A stretch of 64,000 nucleotides of DNA from Coprenecus sp949297365 (GCA_963931055.1 OZ006987.1:1426001-1490000), one strand, 5' to 3'; positions 9,588 to 18,895 are shown, counted from the first letter of the stretch. Notes: a model not told the origin generated them from the sequence alone. Numbers and translations: made by a program.

Positions 9588-11477
9588 ATGAGAAAAGCAG
9601 CATTTTTCTTACTCGCAGCCGCAGCGGCTGTCCTGTCTGTATCCTGCAACAAGGATGAGAAACCCGAACCTGCAGTTACTGATCCGGAGTTTAAGCCTTT
9701 AAGCGAAACGACCTTCAATGTAGACAAGGCCGGAGGTAGTTTTGAATTCCTTTATGATATAGTAAACCCTACCGAGGATATGGTGATAGCCGAGCTTCAG
9801 GAAGGTGTGGACTGGATAACGGAGCCTGACACACGCTCCACTTTCGGCAAAGTGACATTCAGTGTCCTGGCCAACGAGGAGGAGACGACCAGAGAGGCTT
9901 CCATAAATCTCCTGTACGGAACGCTCAGTATCGAACTCAATGTGATTCAGGCCTCGTATGACTATGTCACCGACTGCGGGTTTATGAGCGGTATCTATTA
10001 TGGCACCCGGTATGGCGTGGATGGTGAGCACAATTATTATACGATACTGTCGGATATGGAGTATGATGGCGGCGCCATGCCCGGAGGTTCCTACTACGCA
10101 TTCGACTTATATAATGCATCTGCTCCTGAGAATCAGGACAACCCTCTGCCCGCGGCCGGAACTTATGTTCTGGGAGAACCGGGATCTACGGCAGATATGA
10201 CATTCGCGCCGGATAATACTGAGGCATTGAGAACATCAGCGGACGGTGAGGATGTCTTTGATGTCGGATTTACGGAAGGAACGCTGACGATATCTTATGA
10301 CGACGGTGTGATGCTTGCGGAGGCCAGTCTTACCGATGAGGACGGAATGAGGCATTATCTTACCTATGCCGGTACGCCTGAATACGACAATGCCTCAGGA
10401 GGCAGTGGCGGTGATGCCGTGCTTGATCGGGATATCGACATGGAGGCATCGCAGGGCGCGGCAGTGTATGTGTCCGGAGAGGAAGGCGGCCTTATGGAAG
10501 TCCAATTGACCTTTACGGACATGGAAGTGGACTTCTTCGGTACCGTGCCGCCAGGAAGCATTTTGAATGTGGATGTGTTCATGGAGTATGACGAAAGTGG
10601 AAATATAGCAACAGGTAAGTATACGCTTGTCGGCTCAGACGTCAGTATGCCGGAGGCAATGTCCATTTATCCCGGAGAGTATCTCGACTATATGGGTGTG
10701 ACTATGGCTATGGGTACTTATGTCACCTATATTGACGAGTCTGAGAATGTGCTTGAGGGGCTTGTCGTTGACGGAGAGATGACAATCAGCGGTCAACCCG
10801 GGAGTTATGCCGTTACTTGTACATTCACTACCGCTGAGGGATACTCTGTGGAATGCTCATATAACGGTGCGCTTGAGGTGACGGGGTTCCCCGGGCCTTA
10901 TTCGACATTGACTGATGACTATACTCTGGACCTTGAAGGGGCGTCTGGTTCTGCCCAGTTCTGGGGGGATTATTATGGAAACGGCACCGGGAACTGGATT
11001 GTGGTCCTGGAATCGGCTATGGATGTCGTGCAGCTGGAACTTATCACAGAAGAGGTGGATTTCAGCACCGGATTGAAATCAGCGGTGTATACTCCCTCCG
11101 TTGATCCTGTGAATCCTGCACCCGGAGAGTATGTGACAGGTTATCTGGATGGTGATTATCTTATGGGAACCAATTATATGGAGACCTTGGAAGGTTTGAT
11201 TGTAGGTTGTGCTCCTGCGGTCAGCGGAGACCTGAGCATTACAAATGACGGAGATGATACATATACGATATCATTTGCATTTACAGATGACTTGGGACAT
11301 GTGTGGGACGGAGAATGGACAGGTGTTCTGGATTTCAGTAACAGAAGTTACGCGCCTGAGCGCACGTTCTGCAGGAAGTCTGGCGAAGTTTCTGTCTCCG
11401 AAAATTATATGTCACCGTACAAGGCAGACAATGTGCGAGTTATAAATAAGATGCTGAGGAGGGCGGAAAGAGGATAA
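9588..11477 (+). CDS. Exported lipoprotein with N-terminal BACON-like domain
   Basis: 629 aa. The signal peptide ends in a lipobox with Cys20 (LSVSC); the following NKDE fits the acidic post-cysteine signal linked to surface export in Bacteroidota. Residues about 40-125 form a BACON-like Ig domain (IVNPTEDM, DWI near residue 78, GKVTFSVLANEEETTREASI, ending in a VIQAS strand). The rest is beta-rich, with two or three similar blocks of about 150 aa that close with a DGDDTYTISFAFTDDLG motif. That motif recurs near the C-terminus of the 61284-62816 lipoprotein, so the two are paralogs. The substrate is unknown. The promoter is site A. The adjacent TPR/AraC regulator is the likely controller. Confidence 0.75.
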   Translation: MRKAAFFLLAAAAAVLSVSCNKDEKPEPAVTDPEFKPLSETTFNVDKAGGSFEFLYDIVNPTEDMVIAELQEGVDWITEPDTRSTFGKVTFSVLANEEETTREASINLLYGTLSIELNVIQASYDYVTDCGFMSGIYYGTRYGVDGEHNYYTILSDMEYDGGAMPGGSYYAFDLYNASAPENQDNPLPAAGTYVLGEPGSTADMTFAPDNTEALRTSADGEDVFDVGFTEGTLTISYDDGVMLAEASLTDEDGMRHYLTYAGTPEYDNASGGSGGDAVLDRDIDMEASQGAAVYVSGEEGGLMEVQLTFTDMEVDFFGTVPPGSILNVDVFMEYDESGNIATGKYTLVGSDVSMPEAMSIYPGEYLDYMGVTMAMGTYVTYIDESENVLEGLVVDGEMTISGQPGSYAVTCTFTTAEGYSVECSYNGALEVTGFPGPYSTLTDDYTLDLEGASGSAQFWGDYYGNGTGNWIVVLESAMDVVQLELITEEVDFSTGLKSAVYTPSVDPVNPAPGEYVTGYLDGDYLMGTNYMETLEGLIVGCAPAVSGDLSITNDGDDTYTISFAFTDDLGHVWDGEWTGVLDFSNRSYAPERTFCRKSGEVSVSENYMSPYKADNVRVINKMLRRAERG

Positions 11478-11519
11478 TTTAGTTGATGTGTTTTAAACTT
11501 GCTCGGGGGCTGTGTCATA

Positions 11520-11550
11520 TTTGACATGGCCCCTATTTTTCGTATCTTTA
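11520..11550 (+). promoter_or_regulatory. Promoter of the TPR/AraC regulator gene
   Basis: TTTG at 11520-11523, a 19-bp spacer, then TATCTTTA at 11543-11550 (one mismatch to TAnnTTTG). It lies 24 bp before the ATG at 11575. Confidence 0.6.
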
Positions 11551-11574
11551 CCGTTTGACAGTTATGAGACAGAT

Positions 11575-13275
11575 ATGAGAGTACAGGGTTTTATCATATT
11601 GTGCGCTGCGGTATTATGCGTCGCCGCATCATGTTCGGAGTCCCCTTCCGTCGACATTAAGTATGACAGTGGACAACTCGATGAGCACAAGGATGCCTGG
11701 AGGCGTTTCAACAGTGTCGGTAATGATGACTCTGTTATAATATATACCCGTCCTGTCCTCAGGGACGCCATAGCTGCCGGAGATACTCTCTGCGCTTTAT
11801 ACAGCGGTATGTATATGGCGCAGGCCTGGCTCTTCAAGGAACGTACCGATTCGGCTCTTTACTATCTGGACAGTATAGAGCCTTATGTTGAACAATCCTG
11901 GGACAATGTCCTTAAGTATCTGTATTACAGTATTTATGGGGGATGCGCGATAAAGGCCGAGCTGAATTACTCAAAAGCCATGGAGTACTATCAGAAAAGT
12001 TATCATTATGCGTCCCTTACTATGAGTCCCGGGAACCGTCTCGGCGTTCTCATGGACATCATCTATCTCTTCTACATCAGGTCCGACAGGCAGGGTATGG
12101 AATATGCCGAGGAAGCTTACAAACTGGTGGAGTATTCTTCATTAGTTGACAATAAGGCCTCTGCCAGCCTTATGATGGCCATGATGCTGCATGTCTGCGG
12201 TCAAGATGCCGAGGCACTCAAGTATATTGGCCCGGCCTGGGATCTGGCCCGCCGCGGCGAGGTGGTAACTCTCTATGCGCTTATCTGTAAGGTATATGCA
12301 GATATCAATTCATCGTCAGGCAATTATGCCGAGGCTGAGAGATATTATATATCGGCTCTGGAGTATGCGCATTATGCGGATGCCGGGACAGAGACCTTTG
12401 TGTATCTGGATTATGGAAGGATGCTTATGTCTTCAGGGCAGTATGCTGAGGCCGAGGATATGTTTGAGAGAGGACTGGATGTCTCGTACAGGCATGACAA
12501 TCACGAGTGCCGCAAGGAACTGTTGTCCTGTCTGATAGACAATGCCCTTATCCAGAACCGCAATGATGAGGCTGTGTCGTGGCTGGAGAATTACAGGTCA
12601 TACCTGGACAGTGTCTCCAACAGAAAGAGGGAACTTGAATTCAATTCCATGCTTATGTCCATCCAGAGAATGGAATATGAGAACGAGGCACAGGCAGTCG
12701 AACTTAACCACCTCCGGGCCAGACAGCGTATGCTGATTTATATCGCTGTTCTTTTCGTGGTCATCATAGTGATGTCTTTCCTGCTGTTCTTTTATCGGCA
12801 TCAGCGCAATACCTACAGGCTGCTGGTCGAGAAGCATCAGCGGTATGTGGAGGAGTTCAAGAGGAAGCAGGAACTGGAGGTTGCTGTCAAGCATAGAGGG
12901 GAGGGAGGACAGGACTCCGTTGTTACAGAGGCAGACCGCGAGTTGTTTGCAAAAGTTGAGAACCTTATGCGGGAGCAGAAGGTGTATAGGATGAAGTCTT
13001 TGACAAGAGACAGTCTGGCTGATATACTTGGAACAAACAGAACCTATCTTTCAAGGGCTATAAACAGTATGTCGGGAAAGTCTTTCAGCGACTACCTCAA
13101 TTCATGGCGCATAGTAGAGGCTACTTTGGTTATGTCAGACAAGTCGGCGGACGTACCTCTCAAGCAGCTTGCTGACGATCTGGGCTATAGCTCGATATCT
13201 GTGTTCTACCGGTCATTTCAGAAAGAGACCGGGGTCACTGCCGGAAGATATATGAAGGAAGTGAGGGCCGTATAA
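11575..13275 (+). CDS. Membrane-anchored TPR/AraC-type transcriptional regulator
   Basis: 566 aa from the ATG at 11575. An earlier in-frame ATG at 11512 would bury the signal peptide and lies upstream of the promoter, so 11575 is preferred. The N-terminal signal ends in a lipobox (Cys20, VAASC). Residues about 60-370 are TPR-like helices (for example YSKAMEYYQKSYHYA and YAEAERYYISALEYA). One membrane span lies at about 386-407, then a charged coiled segment, then an AraC-type double helix-turn-helix at about 470-560 (DSLADILGTNRTYLSRAI; LADDLGYSSISVFYRSF). This implies a periplasmic or lipid-anchored TPR sensor with a cytoplasmic DNA-binding end. It lies between two promoters of identical design (sites A and B). 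The paralog at 29811-31502 has the same architecture. Confidence 0.85.
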   Translation: MRVQGFIILCAAVLCVAASCSESPSVDIKYDSGQLDEHKDAWRRFNSVGNDDSVIIYTRPVLRDAIAAGDTLCALYSGMYMAQAWLFKERTDSALYYLDSIEPYVEQSWDNVLKYLYYSIYGGCAIKAELNYSKAMEYYQKSYHYASLTMSPGNRLGVLMDIIYLFYIRSDRQGMEYAEEAYKLVEYSSLVDNKASASLMMAMMLHVCGQDAEALKYIGPAWDLARRGEVVTLYALICKVYADINSSSGNYAEAERYYISALEYAHYADAGTETFVYLDYGRMLMSSGQYAEAEDMFERGLDVSYRHDNHECRKELLSCLIDNALIQNRNDEAVSWLENYRSYLDSVSNRKRELEFNSMLMSIQRMEYENEAQAVELNHLRARQRMLIYIAVLFVVIIVMSFLLFFYRHQRNTYRLLVEKHQRYVEEFKRKQELEVAVKHRGEGGQDSVVTEADRELFAKVENLMREQKVYRMKSLTRDSLADILGTNRTYLSRAINSMSGKSFSDYLNSWRIVEATLVMSDKSADVPLKQLADDLGYSSISVFYRSFQKETGVTAGRYMKEVRAV

Positions 13276-13293
13276 CGTACTTTATGACAAAAT

Positions 13294-13355
13294 GGCAAAT
13301 TTGTCGTTTTGCCATTATTAATATTTGATAATCAGATACATATCGGATAGTTTTG
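13294..13355 (+). promoter_or_regulatory. Site B: conserved operator-like element plus promoter of the 13383 lipoprotein gene
   Basis: GGCAAATTTGTC (13294-13305), three variable bases, TTGCCATT (13309-13316), a 7-bp gap, TTTG (13324-13327), a 20-bp spacer, then TAGTTTTG (13348-13355). Every spacing equals that of site A. The element is also a hairpin (AATGGCAAA 13291-13299 against TTTGCCATT 13308-13316), which could terminate the regulator gene that stops at 13275. Confidence 0.7.
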
Positions 13356-13382
13356 CGTTGAACAAATTAAAACGCATCCGAT

Positions 13383-14230
13383 ATGAAAAAACAAATTGTC
13401 TTTATTCTTATTTCTGCATTTGCAGCAGCGTTCACTTCGTGTAACAATGACGACAACGGTCGCGACAATGTAGGGTTCAGTCTGAAGTCAGACCAGCAGA
13501 TGACGGTCGGACCTGAGGCCGGTATCCATACTATTTATTACGACATAGCCAGCCCTATGCCTCATTCACCATATCTGTGCAGGAAAGCGAGTGTACTACC
13601 GGTATGGTGGTCTGGAAATTGGTTCCGCCGGATCCGGAGCTTACCTATGTAAGTATGGCAGTGGATAAGGCTACATGGGACTCTTTTGACTCGTATGAGG
13701 AGTTTCTCGAGAAATATGTTCTCAAGCAAGGAGAGGGTACGTATTCTGCGGAGGACCTGAGTGCGGATTCCGATTATATCGTGTATGCCTACGGAATGGA
13801 TGCTGCCGGCAATATCCTGACGGATATATATTATGCGCAGGCGAGGACTCTTCCTGTCACACCTGAGGATGTCGTTTTCGAGTTGTCCGTAGAGCAGAAT
13901 GCCGAAGAATGGACGCTGACCATATCGGCTGTGCCCAATAACGATGAGGTGCGCTATCTGATGGATGTATACAATGGCACCAATACTCCTGAGGCGATAG
14001 CCGAGTCGTATCAGAAGATGCTGGACGAGATAATATATCTGCTTCCGATACTTGGCGGCGGAACTGTATATGACTATTTTATGGAAATGTCCTACCAGGG
14101 AGAGGCCACAAGTACTCCCATAGATATACCGATGGCATCGGAGTTCACAGCTTTCGCGGTAGCGATAGATGTATATACCGGCCAGATAATCTCCAATGTC
14201 TCGATGCTGGTGTGTGAATCGGAAATTTAA
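13383..14230 (+). pseudogene. Broken lipoprotein gene (internal deletion and frameshift)
   Basis: The first frame (13383 on) gives a signal peptide with lipobox Cys20 (FTSCNNDD) and the start of a BACON-like domain up to IYYDIASPM. Coherent protein sequence then continues in another frame from about 13562 (FTISVQESECTTG, then PPDPELTYVSMAV) to 14230. In the intact relatives here (16509-17744, 31654-33942) about 70 residues of BACON domain separate these two parts. A deletion not divisible by three near 13555-13562 explains both the missing domain and the frame change. The remaining C-terminal part has one repeat of the PxDxxxTYV...YIVYAYG type. No long homopolymer is at the junction. An assembly error cannot be excluded. 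The promoter (site B) is intact. Confidence 0.7.
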
Positions 14231-14243
14231 GTTGTCAGGCTCA

Positions 14244-15140
14244 TCAGAAGAGCTCGGCCAGCATACAGCGGGCCGAGCCTCCTCCGTGAGTCTCGATATA
14301 GTCCAACTGGGGGGAGAGCAGCTTGTAATGGGCGCTCAACTCCCGGTTTTGTTCTATGGTCAGGCTTTTCCGGGCAGACGCAGACATCACCAGGATGGGC
14401 CGTCCCTCGGTATTGCGCAGCTCCAGCATATTGCCGGCGAAGTGCTCCAGCTGGTCAAACGATATATCCAGCACCTTCTTCCCGCTATCCCTGATGGAGC
14501 CCAGCACTCTTTCCCTGTCCTCTGGCCTGATTGATTCCATGCATACTATTGCGTATGCGGTTCCCACACTCATCATGACATTGGTGTGGTAAATGGCGAC
14601 TCCCTGTCTGTCGTAAGCCTCGAAATATACGGGAGTATAACACATCTGTTTGCAGAAATCTTCCAGTACCTTCTCCGAGGTGCGCTGGGATTTGGCTGCG
14701 TAAACAATTTTGTTTTCCCTGTCCAGGACCATGCTTCCCGTACCTTCCAGGTACAGGTTGTCGTTCTCCCACCAGGTAAGGTCTATCAGTCTGCGGACCT
14801 CGAAATTTTTCCTTATCACTTCCAGCAGCTCTTCTTTCCTCTCATGCCTGCGGTTGAGCGTGGACATCGGGTATAGCACCATCGTCCCGTCCTCGTGAGT
14901 GCTGAACCAGTTGTTCGGGAATATTGAGTCCGGTGTATGCGGGGTGCTGGTGTCCTCGCCGATGACCACGTCTATCTTGTTTGCCCGAAGAAGGGCCACA
15001 TAGGAAGTAAACTCTCTCAGGGCATTTTCCTGAGCCGAATTCTCACGGCCTGGGCGGGAGAATGCGTTATTGCCCGCCGTCTGCGGATTGTATCCGAAAC
15101 GGACGGGCTTGACCATAAAAACTTTTGATGTCGTCTGCAT
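14244..15140 (-). CDS. ctlX: Citrulline hydrolase-type amidinotransferase-fold enzyme
   Basis: 298 aa, guanidino-modifying superfamily (pentein fold, arginine deiminase/DDAH-like). Typical features are the N-terminal MVKPVRFGYNPQTAGNNAF, the substrate-loop DSIFPNNWFSTH near residue 75, ENDNLYLEGTGSMVLDR near residue 122, the catalytic His in IYHTNVMMSVG near residue 187, and the C-terminal GGGSARCMLAE containing the nucleophilic Cys. CtlX converts citrulline to ornithine and is often beside ornithine aminotransferase in Bacteroidota. Here it starts 2 bp after the rocD stop on the same strand, so the two form an operon that turns citrulline into P5C. It converges on the pseudogene at 13383-14230. 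Confidence 0.85.
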   Translation of the reverse strand: MQTTSKVFMVKPVRFGYNPQTAGNNAFSRPGRENSAQENALREFTSYVALLRANKIDVVIGEDTSTPHTPDSIFPNNWFSTHEDGTMVLYPMSTLNRRHERKEELLEVIRKNFEVRRLIDLTWWENDNLYLEGTGSMVLDRENKIVYAAKSQRTSEKVLEDFCKQMCYTPVYFEAYDRQGVAIYHTNVMMSVGTAYAIVCMESIRPEDRERVLGSIRDSGKKVLDISFDQLEHFAGNMLELRNTEGRPILVMSASARKSLTIEQNRELSAHYKLLSPQLDYIETHGGGSARCMLAELF

Positions 15141-15142
15141 AG

Positions 15143-16369
15143 TTAGATGTGCTCAAATACATCCTTTATTATAGCTGTAGCCTCGCGGAGCTGCTCCTCG
15201 TTGATTACCAGAGGCGGGGCGAAGCGGATTATGTGAGTGTGGGTCGGCTTTGCCAGCAGGCCCTTCTCGGCCATGGCCAGGCATATATCCCATGCCTCTA
15301 GGCCTTTCTGCGGCTCTGTGATGACTGCGTTGAGCAGACCCTTTCCGCGTACGGACTTGAAGAAAGGCGACTGTATCGCGGATATCTCCTCGCGGAATAT
15401 TCTGCCCAGCTTGTCAGCGTTCTCGGTCAGATGCTCGTCCCGTATCACTTCGAGGGCGGCTACTGCCACTTTTGCTGCCAAAGGGAAGCCTCCGAATGTG
15501 GAGCCGTGCTCTCCTGGTTTTATGGTGAGCATGATCTCATCATCCGCAAGGACGGCCGAGATGGGCAGTACTCCTCCTGACAGCGCCTTGCCTATAGTGA
15601 TCATGTCAGGACGTATGCCCTCGTGGTCGCATGCGAACATGCGTCCGGTGCGTCCTATGCCGGTCTGTACCTCATCAGCCACGAAGAGTACATTGTGCTT
15701 CTTACAGAGGTCGTAGCACTCTTTCAGATAGCCGTCGTGCGGCACGTATACGCCTGCCTCGCCCTGAATCGGCTCGGCCAGGAAGGCCGCTACCCTGTCG
15801 CCTTTTTCCTCCAGCACCTTGCGTAGGGCCTCGCTGTCATCGTAAGGTATGGATATGAATCCCGGAGTGAAGGGGCCGTATTGTGAGTAGCTGTCGGGGT
15901 CAGTGGATATGGATACGATAGTGATGGTCCTGCCGTGGAAATTACCCTCGCAGGTGATTATAAGAGCCTCGTTCTCAGGGATGCCCTTTTTTATGTATCC
16001 CCATCTGCGGGCCAGTTTCAGCGCCGTCTCGACAGCCTCGGCTCCTGAGTTCATGGGAAGCAGCTTGTCATAGCCGAAGAATTTCGTGGCCATTTCCTCG
16101 TATGGCCCAAGGCAGTCGTTGTAGAATGCCCTTGAGGTCAGGCACAGCCTCTGGGCCTGGTCGCACAGGGCCTTTACTATTTTAGGATGGCAGTGCCCTT
16201 GGTTGACAGCCGAATAGGCTGAAAGGAAATCATAATAACGCTTGCCGTCCACGTCCCATACGTATACGCCTTCTCCTTTCGAGAGGACTACAGGCAGTGG
16301 ATGGTAGTTGTGTGCCCCGTATCTTTCTTCGAGGTCAATGTAGTGCCGGGCTTTCTGTGATATGTTCAT
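15143..16369 (-). CDS. rocD: Ornithine aminotransferase
   Basis: 408 aa from the ATG at 16369 (MNISQKARHYIDLEERYGAH); an ATG 90 bp further upstream lies before the promoter and would add a non-conserved tail. It is a class III PLP-dependent transaminase. It has GGTGAEA-like NSGAEAVETALKLARRWGY near residue 110, the PLP-lysine in TIGKALSGGVLPISA near residue 257, and the DEVQTGIGRTG motif. The reaction is ornithine + 2-oxoglutarate to glutamate semialdehyde/P5C + glutamate. It is followed after 2 bp by ctlX. The next step, P5C dehydrogenase, is encoded at 28113-29744. It has a strong minus-strand promoter at 16393-16423. Confidence 0.95.
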   Translation of the reverse strand: MNISQKARHYIDLEERYGAHNYHPLPVVLSKGEGVYVWDVDGKRYYDFLSAYSAVNQGHCHPKIVKALCDQAQRLCLTSRAFYNDCLGPYEEMATKFFGYDKLLPMNSGAEAVETALKLARRWGYIKKGIPENEALIITCEGNFHGRTITIVSISTDPDSYSQYGPFTPGFISIPYDDSEALRKVLEEKGDRVAAFLAEPIQGEAGVYVPHDGYLKECYDLCKKHNVLFVADEVQTGIGRTGRMFACDHEGIRPDMITIGKALSGGVLPISAVLADDEIMLTIKPGEHGSTFGGFPLAAKVAVAALEVIRDEHLTENADKLGRIFREEISAIQSPFFKSVRGKGLLNAVITEPQKGLEAWDICLAMAEKGLLAKPTHTHIIRFAPPLVINEEQLREATAIIKDVFEHI

Positions 16370-16392
16370 AAGCGTGAATATTAGAAGTATCG

Positions 16393-16423
16393 CAAAATTA
16401 GCAAACTTTACCGTTTTTGCAAG
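16393..16423 (-). promoter_or_regulatory. Promoter of rocD-ctlX
   Basis: On the minus strand: CTTG (16420-16423), a 19-bp spacer, then TAATTTTG (16393-16400), a perfect -7 box, 23 bp before the rocD ATG. Confidence 0.65.
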
Positions 16424-16448
16424 TCTGTGCGGGGTGTTCTGTGTAAAA

Positions 16449-16473
16449 AAAGGACGCACCTGGTACGTCCTTT
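16449..16473 (-). terminator. Terminator of the minus-strand lipoprotein pair
   Basis: AAAGGACG and CGTCCTTT form an 8-bp stem with a 9-nt loop. On the minus strand it is followed by a run of T, 36 bp after the stop of the 16509-17744 gene. Confidence 0.7.
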
Positions 16474-16508
16474 CTGTTTATCTCAGACTGTGTATTTCTT
16501 TATGCGGT

Positions 16509-17744
16509 TCAAGGCATGGGCCTCTCAACTTTCCTGTCGGTATTCGACGCTCTCAGGAAGGATACGCCCGGAGCATCAAGTACGGTAACGGTAGCGTTTT
16601 CTCCGTCGTATTCTATTTTCTTTATGTAGATGTCTCCATCGGCAGTCGCATCATCAACATTGATGAAATATGCGAATACATAGTAGGTGTCCTCTTTCTT
16701 GAATGTTGAGGAGGTGGTCGCCGGTCCTTGCTTTACGTTGGCCCATGAAGTCACAGACATAAATGCGAGATATTTGGACATATAATCGTATTCAAATTCG
16801 AAGCATCTTTCAGCAGCGGTTCCATCGGTAAAGCCACTATTCTGAAGGGTGCTTTCGCTGTTCCAGTTCAGGTTGTAGTATTTGTCGTTGGTGTAGGGCG
16901 TTGCGACAGCTGAGAAAGTATTGCCCGTTACTTCTACCTCCAAGGTTATACCGTTGTCGGTGACTGTTGGAGCATCAGTAGTGAATGGCTCTCTGGCTAT
17001 ACTCGTAGTCCTTTCCGGATAGCTGCCTGAATTGTCTATTCCATAGCACCATACGGCATATTCGGTGTCGGGATTCAATTTGCCTTGCTTGCGGTTCTGC
17101 TCCCCGTGCTTGATAATCAGATTGATATACCCCTGCAGACTTTGTCCCATCATGGCCGCAGTACTTTCCATAATAGTGAGGTCCTCAGTGAAAAGCGCGT
17201 CATCGTCAAGACCATTTATCTCGCTGGCTTCGTCAACCCATACGATGAAAGGCATGGACAGGTCGTCCGGCACAATAGTGATGTCGGCTGTAGAATAGGT
17301 AATGTCGGTAACCGTTATTGTGAAAGGGGCGTCTGACGGATTGTCGGGATCATCATCATCAGTGCCGTCAGCCGCTTCCTGAACTATGCGCACCGAGAAC
17401 GACTGGGGCTCTCCTCCGGTATAGATATATGTGACTTTCATGGAAGCCTCACGTATCTTCTCGCTTTCATTTGCGGAGGCATTGAATGAGACTATTCCGG
17501 GCGTTTCCGTGTTGATGCCGTCAATCCATCCCTCTGGAGAGACAGATGCCTCTATCCTGCCGTCGTCTGCCGGATGGTCAATGTAGTATGTCAGGTTGTA
17601 TTGTCCTCCCTCCTTTAATACGTTGATGTCTTCGGTAGTCGTAGGTGTCAGGACCGGAACTTCCGTTTCCTGTTTCTGCTGTGTGTCACATGACAGTATT
17701 GCTACAGCGCAGATAGCTGTCCATAAGAATTTTTGATAGTGCAT
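16509..17744 (-). CDS. Exported lipoprotein with BACON-like domain
   Basis: 411 aa. The signal peptide ends at lipobox Cys19 (AILSC). Residues about 38-125 are BACON-like (YYIDHPADDG, EGWIDGI, GIVSFNASANESEKIREASM, VRIVQEA). From about residue 140 there is one copy of the long repeat found in the 31.6-46 kb lipoproteins (FTITVTDITYSTADITIVPDD; later PDTEYAVWCYGID), followed by a C-terminal domain ending in DTYYVFAYFIN. No catalytic motif is visible; a surface binding or adhesive role is possible but unproven. It is the second gene of a two-gene unit, 44 bp after the 17789-18895 gene, and ends at a clear terminator. Confidence 0.7.
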   Translation of the reverse strand: MHYQKFLWTAICAVAILSCDTQQKQETEVPVLTPTTTEDINVLKEGGQYNLTYYIDHPADDGRIEASVSPEGWIDGINTETPGIVSFNASANESEKIREASMKVTYIYTGGEPQSFSVRIVQEAADGTDDDDPDNPSDAPFTITVTDITYSTADITIVPDDLSMPFIVWVDEASEINGLDDDALFTEDLTIMESTAAMMGQSLQGYINLIIKHGEQNRKQGKLNPDTEYAVWCYGIDNSGSYPERTTSIAREPFTTDAPTVTDNGITLEVEVTGNTFSAVATPYTNDKYYNLNWNSESTLQNSGFTDGTAAERCFEFEYDYMSKYLAFMSVTSWANVKQGPATTSSTFKKEDTYYVFAYFINVDDATADGDIYIKKIEYDGENATVTVLDAPGVSFLRASNTDRKVERPMP

Positions 17745-17788
17745 GACTGTTAGTTTTATTAAGTTGATAAATAGGTGATGTGTCTGTC

Positions 17789-18895
17789 TCAGAAGGCCAG
17801 TATGAATCTGGTGGAATACAGGGAGGGGTTGTCCTTTGAGTTGGTCGCCACCATCTTGTAGCAGAAAGAGATGGCATATGCCTTGTCTATGGCGTTTACC
17901 TCCTCGGTGCTGGAAGAATAGAATCCGTATCCGTCTGTACCTATGGGTTGTGCGTCAGGCAGTGTCTCCAACTTGGCATTAAGCATGTCATAGTTGTCGG
18001 AGCCGGGAAGAGTACCGGCATACGCATCTGTCTCCTTATAGCACATGATTATGTATTCCTTTATTGACGGAAGATACCAGTCACTGGTGCCTGCGGGTGC
18101 CGGATTGGTCTCCCTGTACTGCAGTACGGCCTGGACTGCCTCCACTGGCCACTGGCTGTTTGCCGGGTCGGCGTTGAAGGCCTCTATGGCGCAGGTGTTA
18201 TTGTATCCGAGCATTTTGTTGATATTGTCGTCGGAATTGGAGGACGTGGCAATGGATGTGAACTCGGTGTTGGCTCTTACCCATTCGTCTACAGTCCTGC
18301 CGTATTGGAAGTATGCGGACTGCCACGGGACGTATTCGTCTCCGGATATCGCGACTACCAGTCCATGGGTGCATTCCGGATGGTCGGCCTGGAGGGTCGG
18401 ATCGTCCTTTGCCGGATTGCCTGTATAGAATACTATTCCTATGACTTCTTTGTCTGCGTCAAGGTCTGAGGACCATGTGCCGTCAGAATAAAAGTAGTCA
18501 CCGACTTTCGGCTCATCTGCGGGAGGCTCTGTCTTTCCGGCTGTTACGGTGATTGTGGACGAACCGTGAACTTCGCCCGAGGAGGCTGTCACCGTGGCTG
18601 TGCCCTCGCTTACTGCCGTCACGGTCCCTGAGGCGGAGACTGTTGCGACAGTGTTGTCGGAGGATGTCCATTCAAGGACGACAGTTCCGGACTGCTTTGG
18701 CAGTATTATCGGTGTCAGTGTGGCGGAGTCCCCCGCTTCCAGTTCCAGGGAAGAAGGGTTGATGAGGATGCTTTCAATTAATAAGGAGTCCGATGGCGGG
18801 TTTTCAGGAGTGCCGGTCCCGGTGCTGTCCTTATCGCAGGATGCAAGGACAAATACTGTGGCTGTGACGATACAGGATATGATCAGTTTCTTCAT
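17789..18895 (-). CDS. Lipoprotein with Big_2-like Ig domain and DUF1566-like C-terminus
   Basis: 368 aa. Lipobox Cys20 (VLASC) is followed by DKD. Residues about 40-118 are a bacterial Ig-like (Big_2) domain (TLTPIILPKQSG, WTSSDNTVATVSASGTVTAV, GTATVTASSG). The C-terminal 220 residues carry the DUF1566/Lcl-type motif SDWYLPSIKEY with conserved tryptophans. The same two-domain layout recurs in the three lipoproteins at 33955-38523. It is the first gene of the unit with the BACON-like lipoprotein downstream. It is divergent from rpsL across 154 bp. Function unknown; likely exported to the cell surface. Confidence 0.7.
   Translation of the reverse strand: MKKLIISCIVTATVFVLASCDKDSTGTGTPENPPSDSLLIESILINPSSLELEAGDSATLTPIILPKQSGTVVLEWTSSDNTVATVSASGTVTAVSEGTATVTASSGEVHGSSTITVTAGKTEPPADEPKVGDYFYSDGTWSSDLDADKEVIGIVFYTGNPAKDDPTLQADHPECTHGLVVAISGDEYVPWQSAYFQYGRTVDEWVRANTEFTSIATSSNSDDNINKMLGYNNTCAIEAFNADPANSQWPVEAVQAVLQYRETNPAPAGTSDWYLPSIKEYIIMCYKETDAYAGTLPGSDNYDMLNAKLETLPDAQPIGTDGYGFYSSSTEEVNAIDKAYAISFCYKMVATNSKDNPSLYSTRFILAF

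Noticed and set aside
9588..11477. SusD- or glycoside-hydrolase-type function for the BACON-containing lipoproteins
   Set aside because: BACON domains often accompany such proteins, but no SusD or GH motif is visible in any of these lipoproteins and no SusC partner is present.
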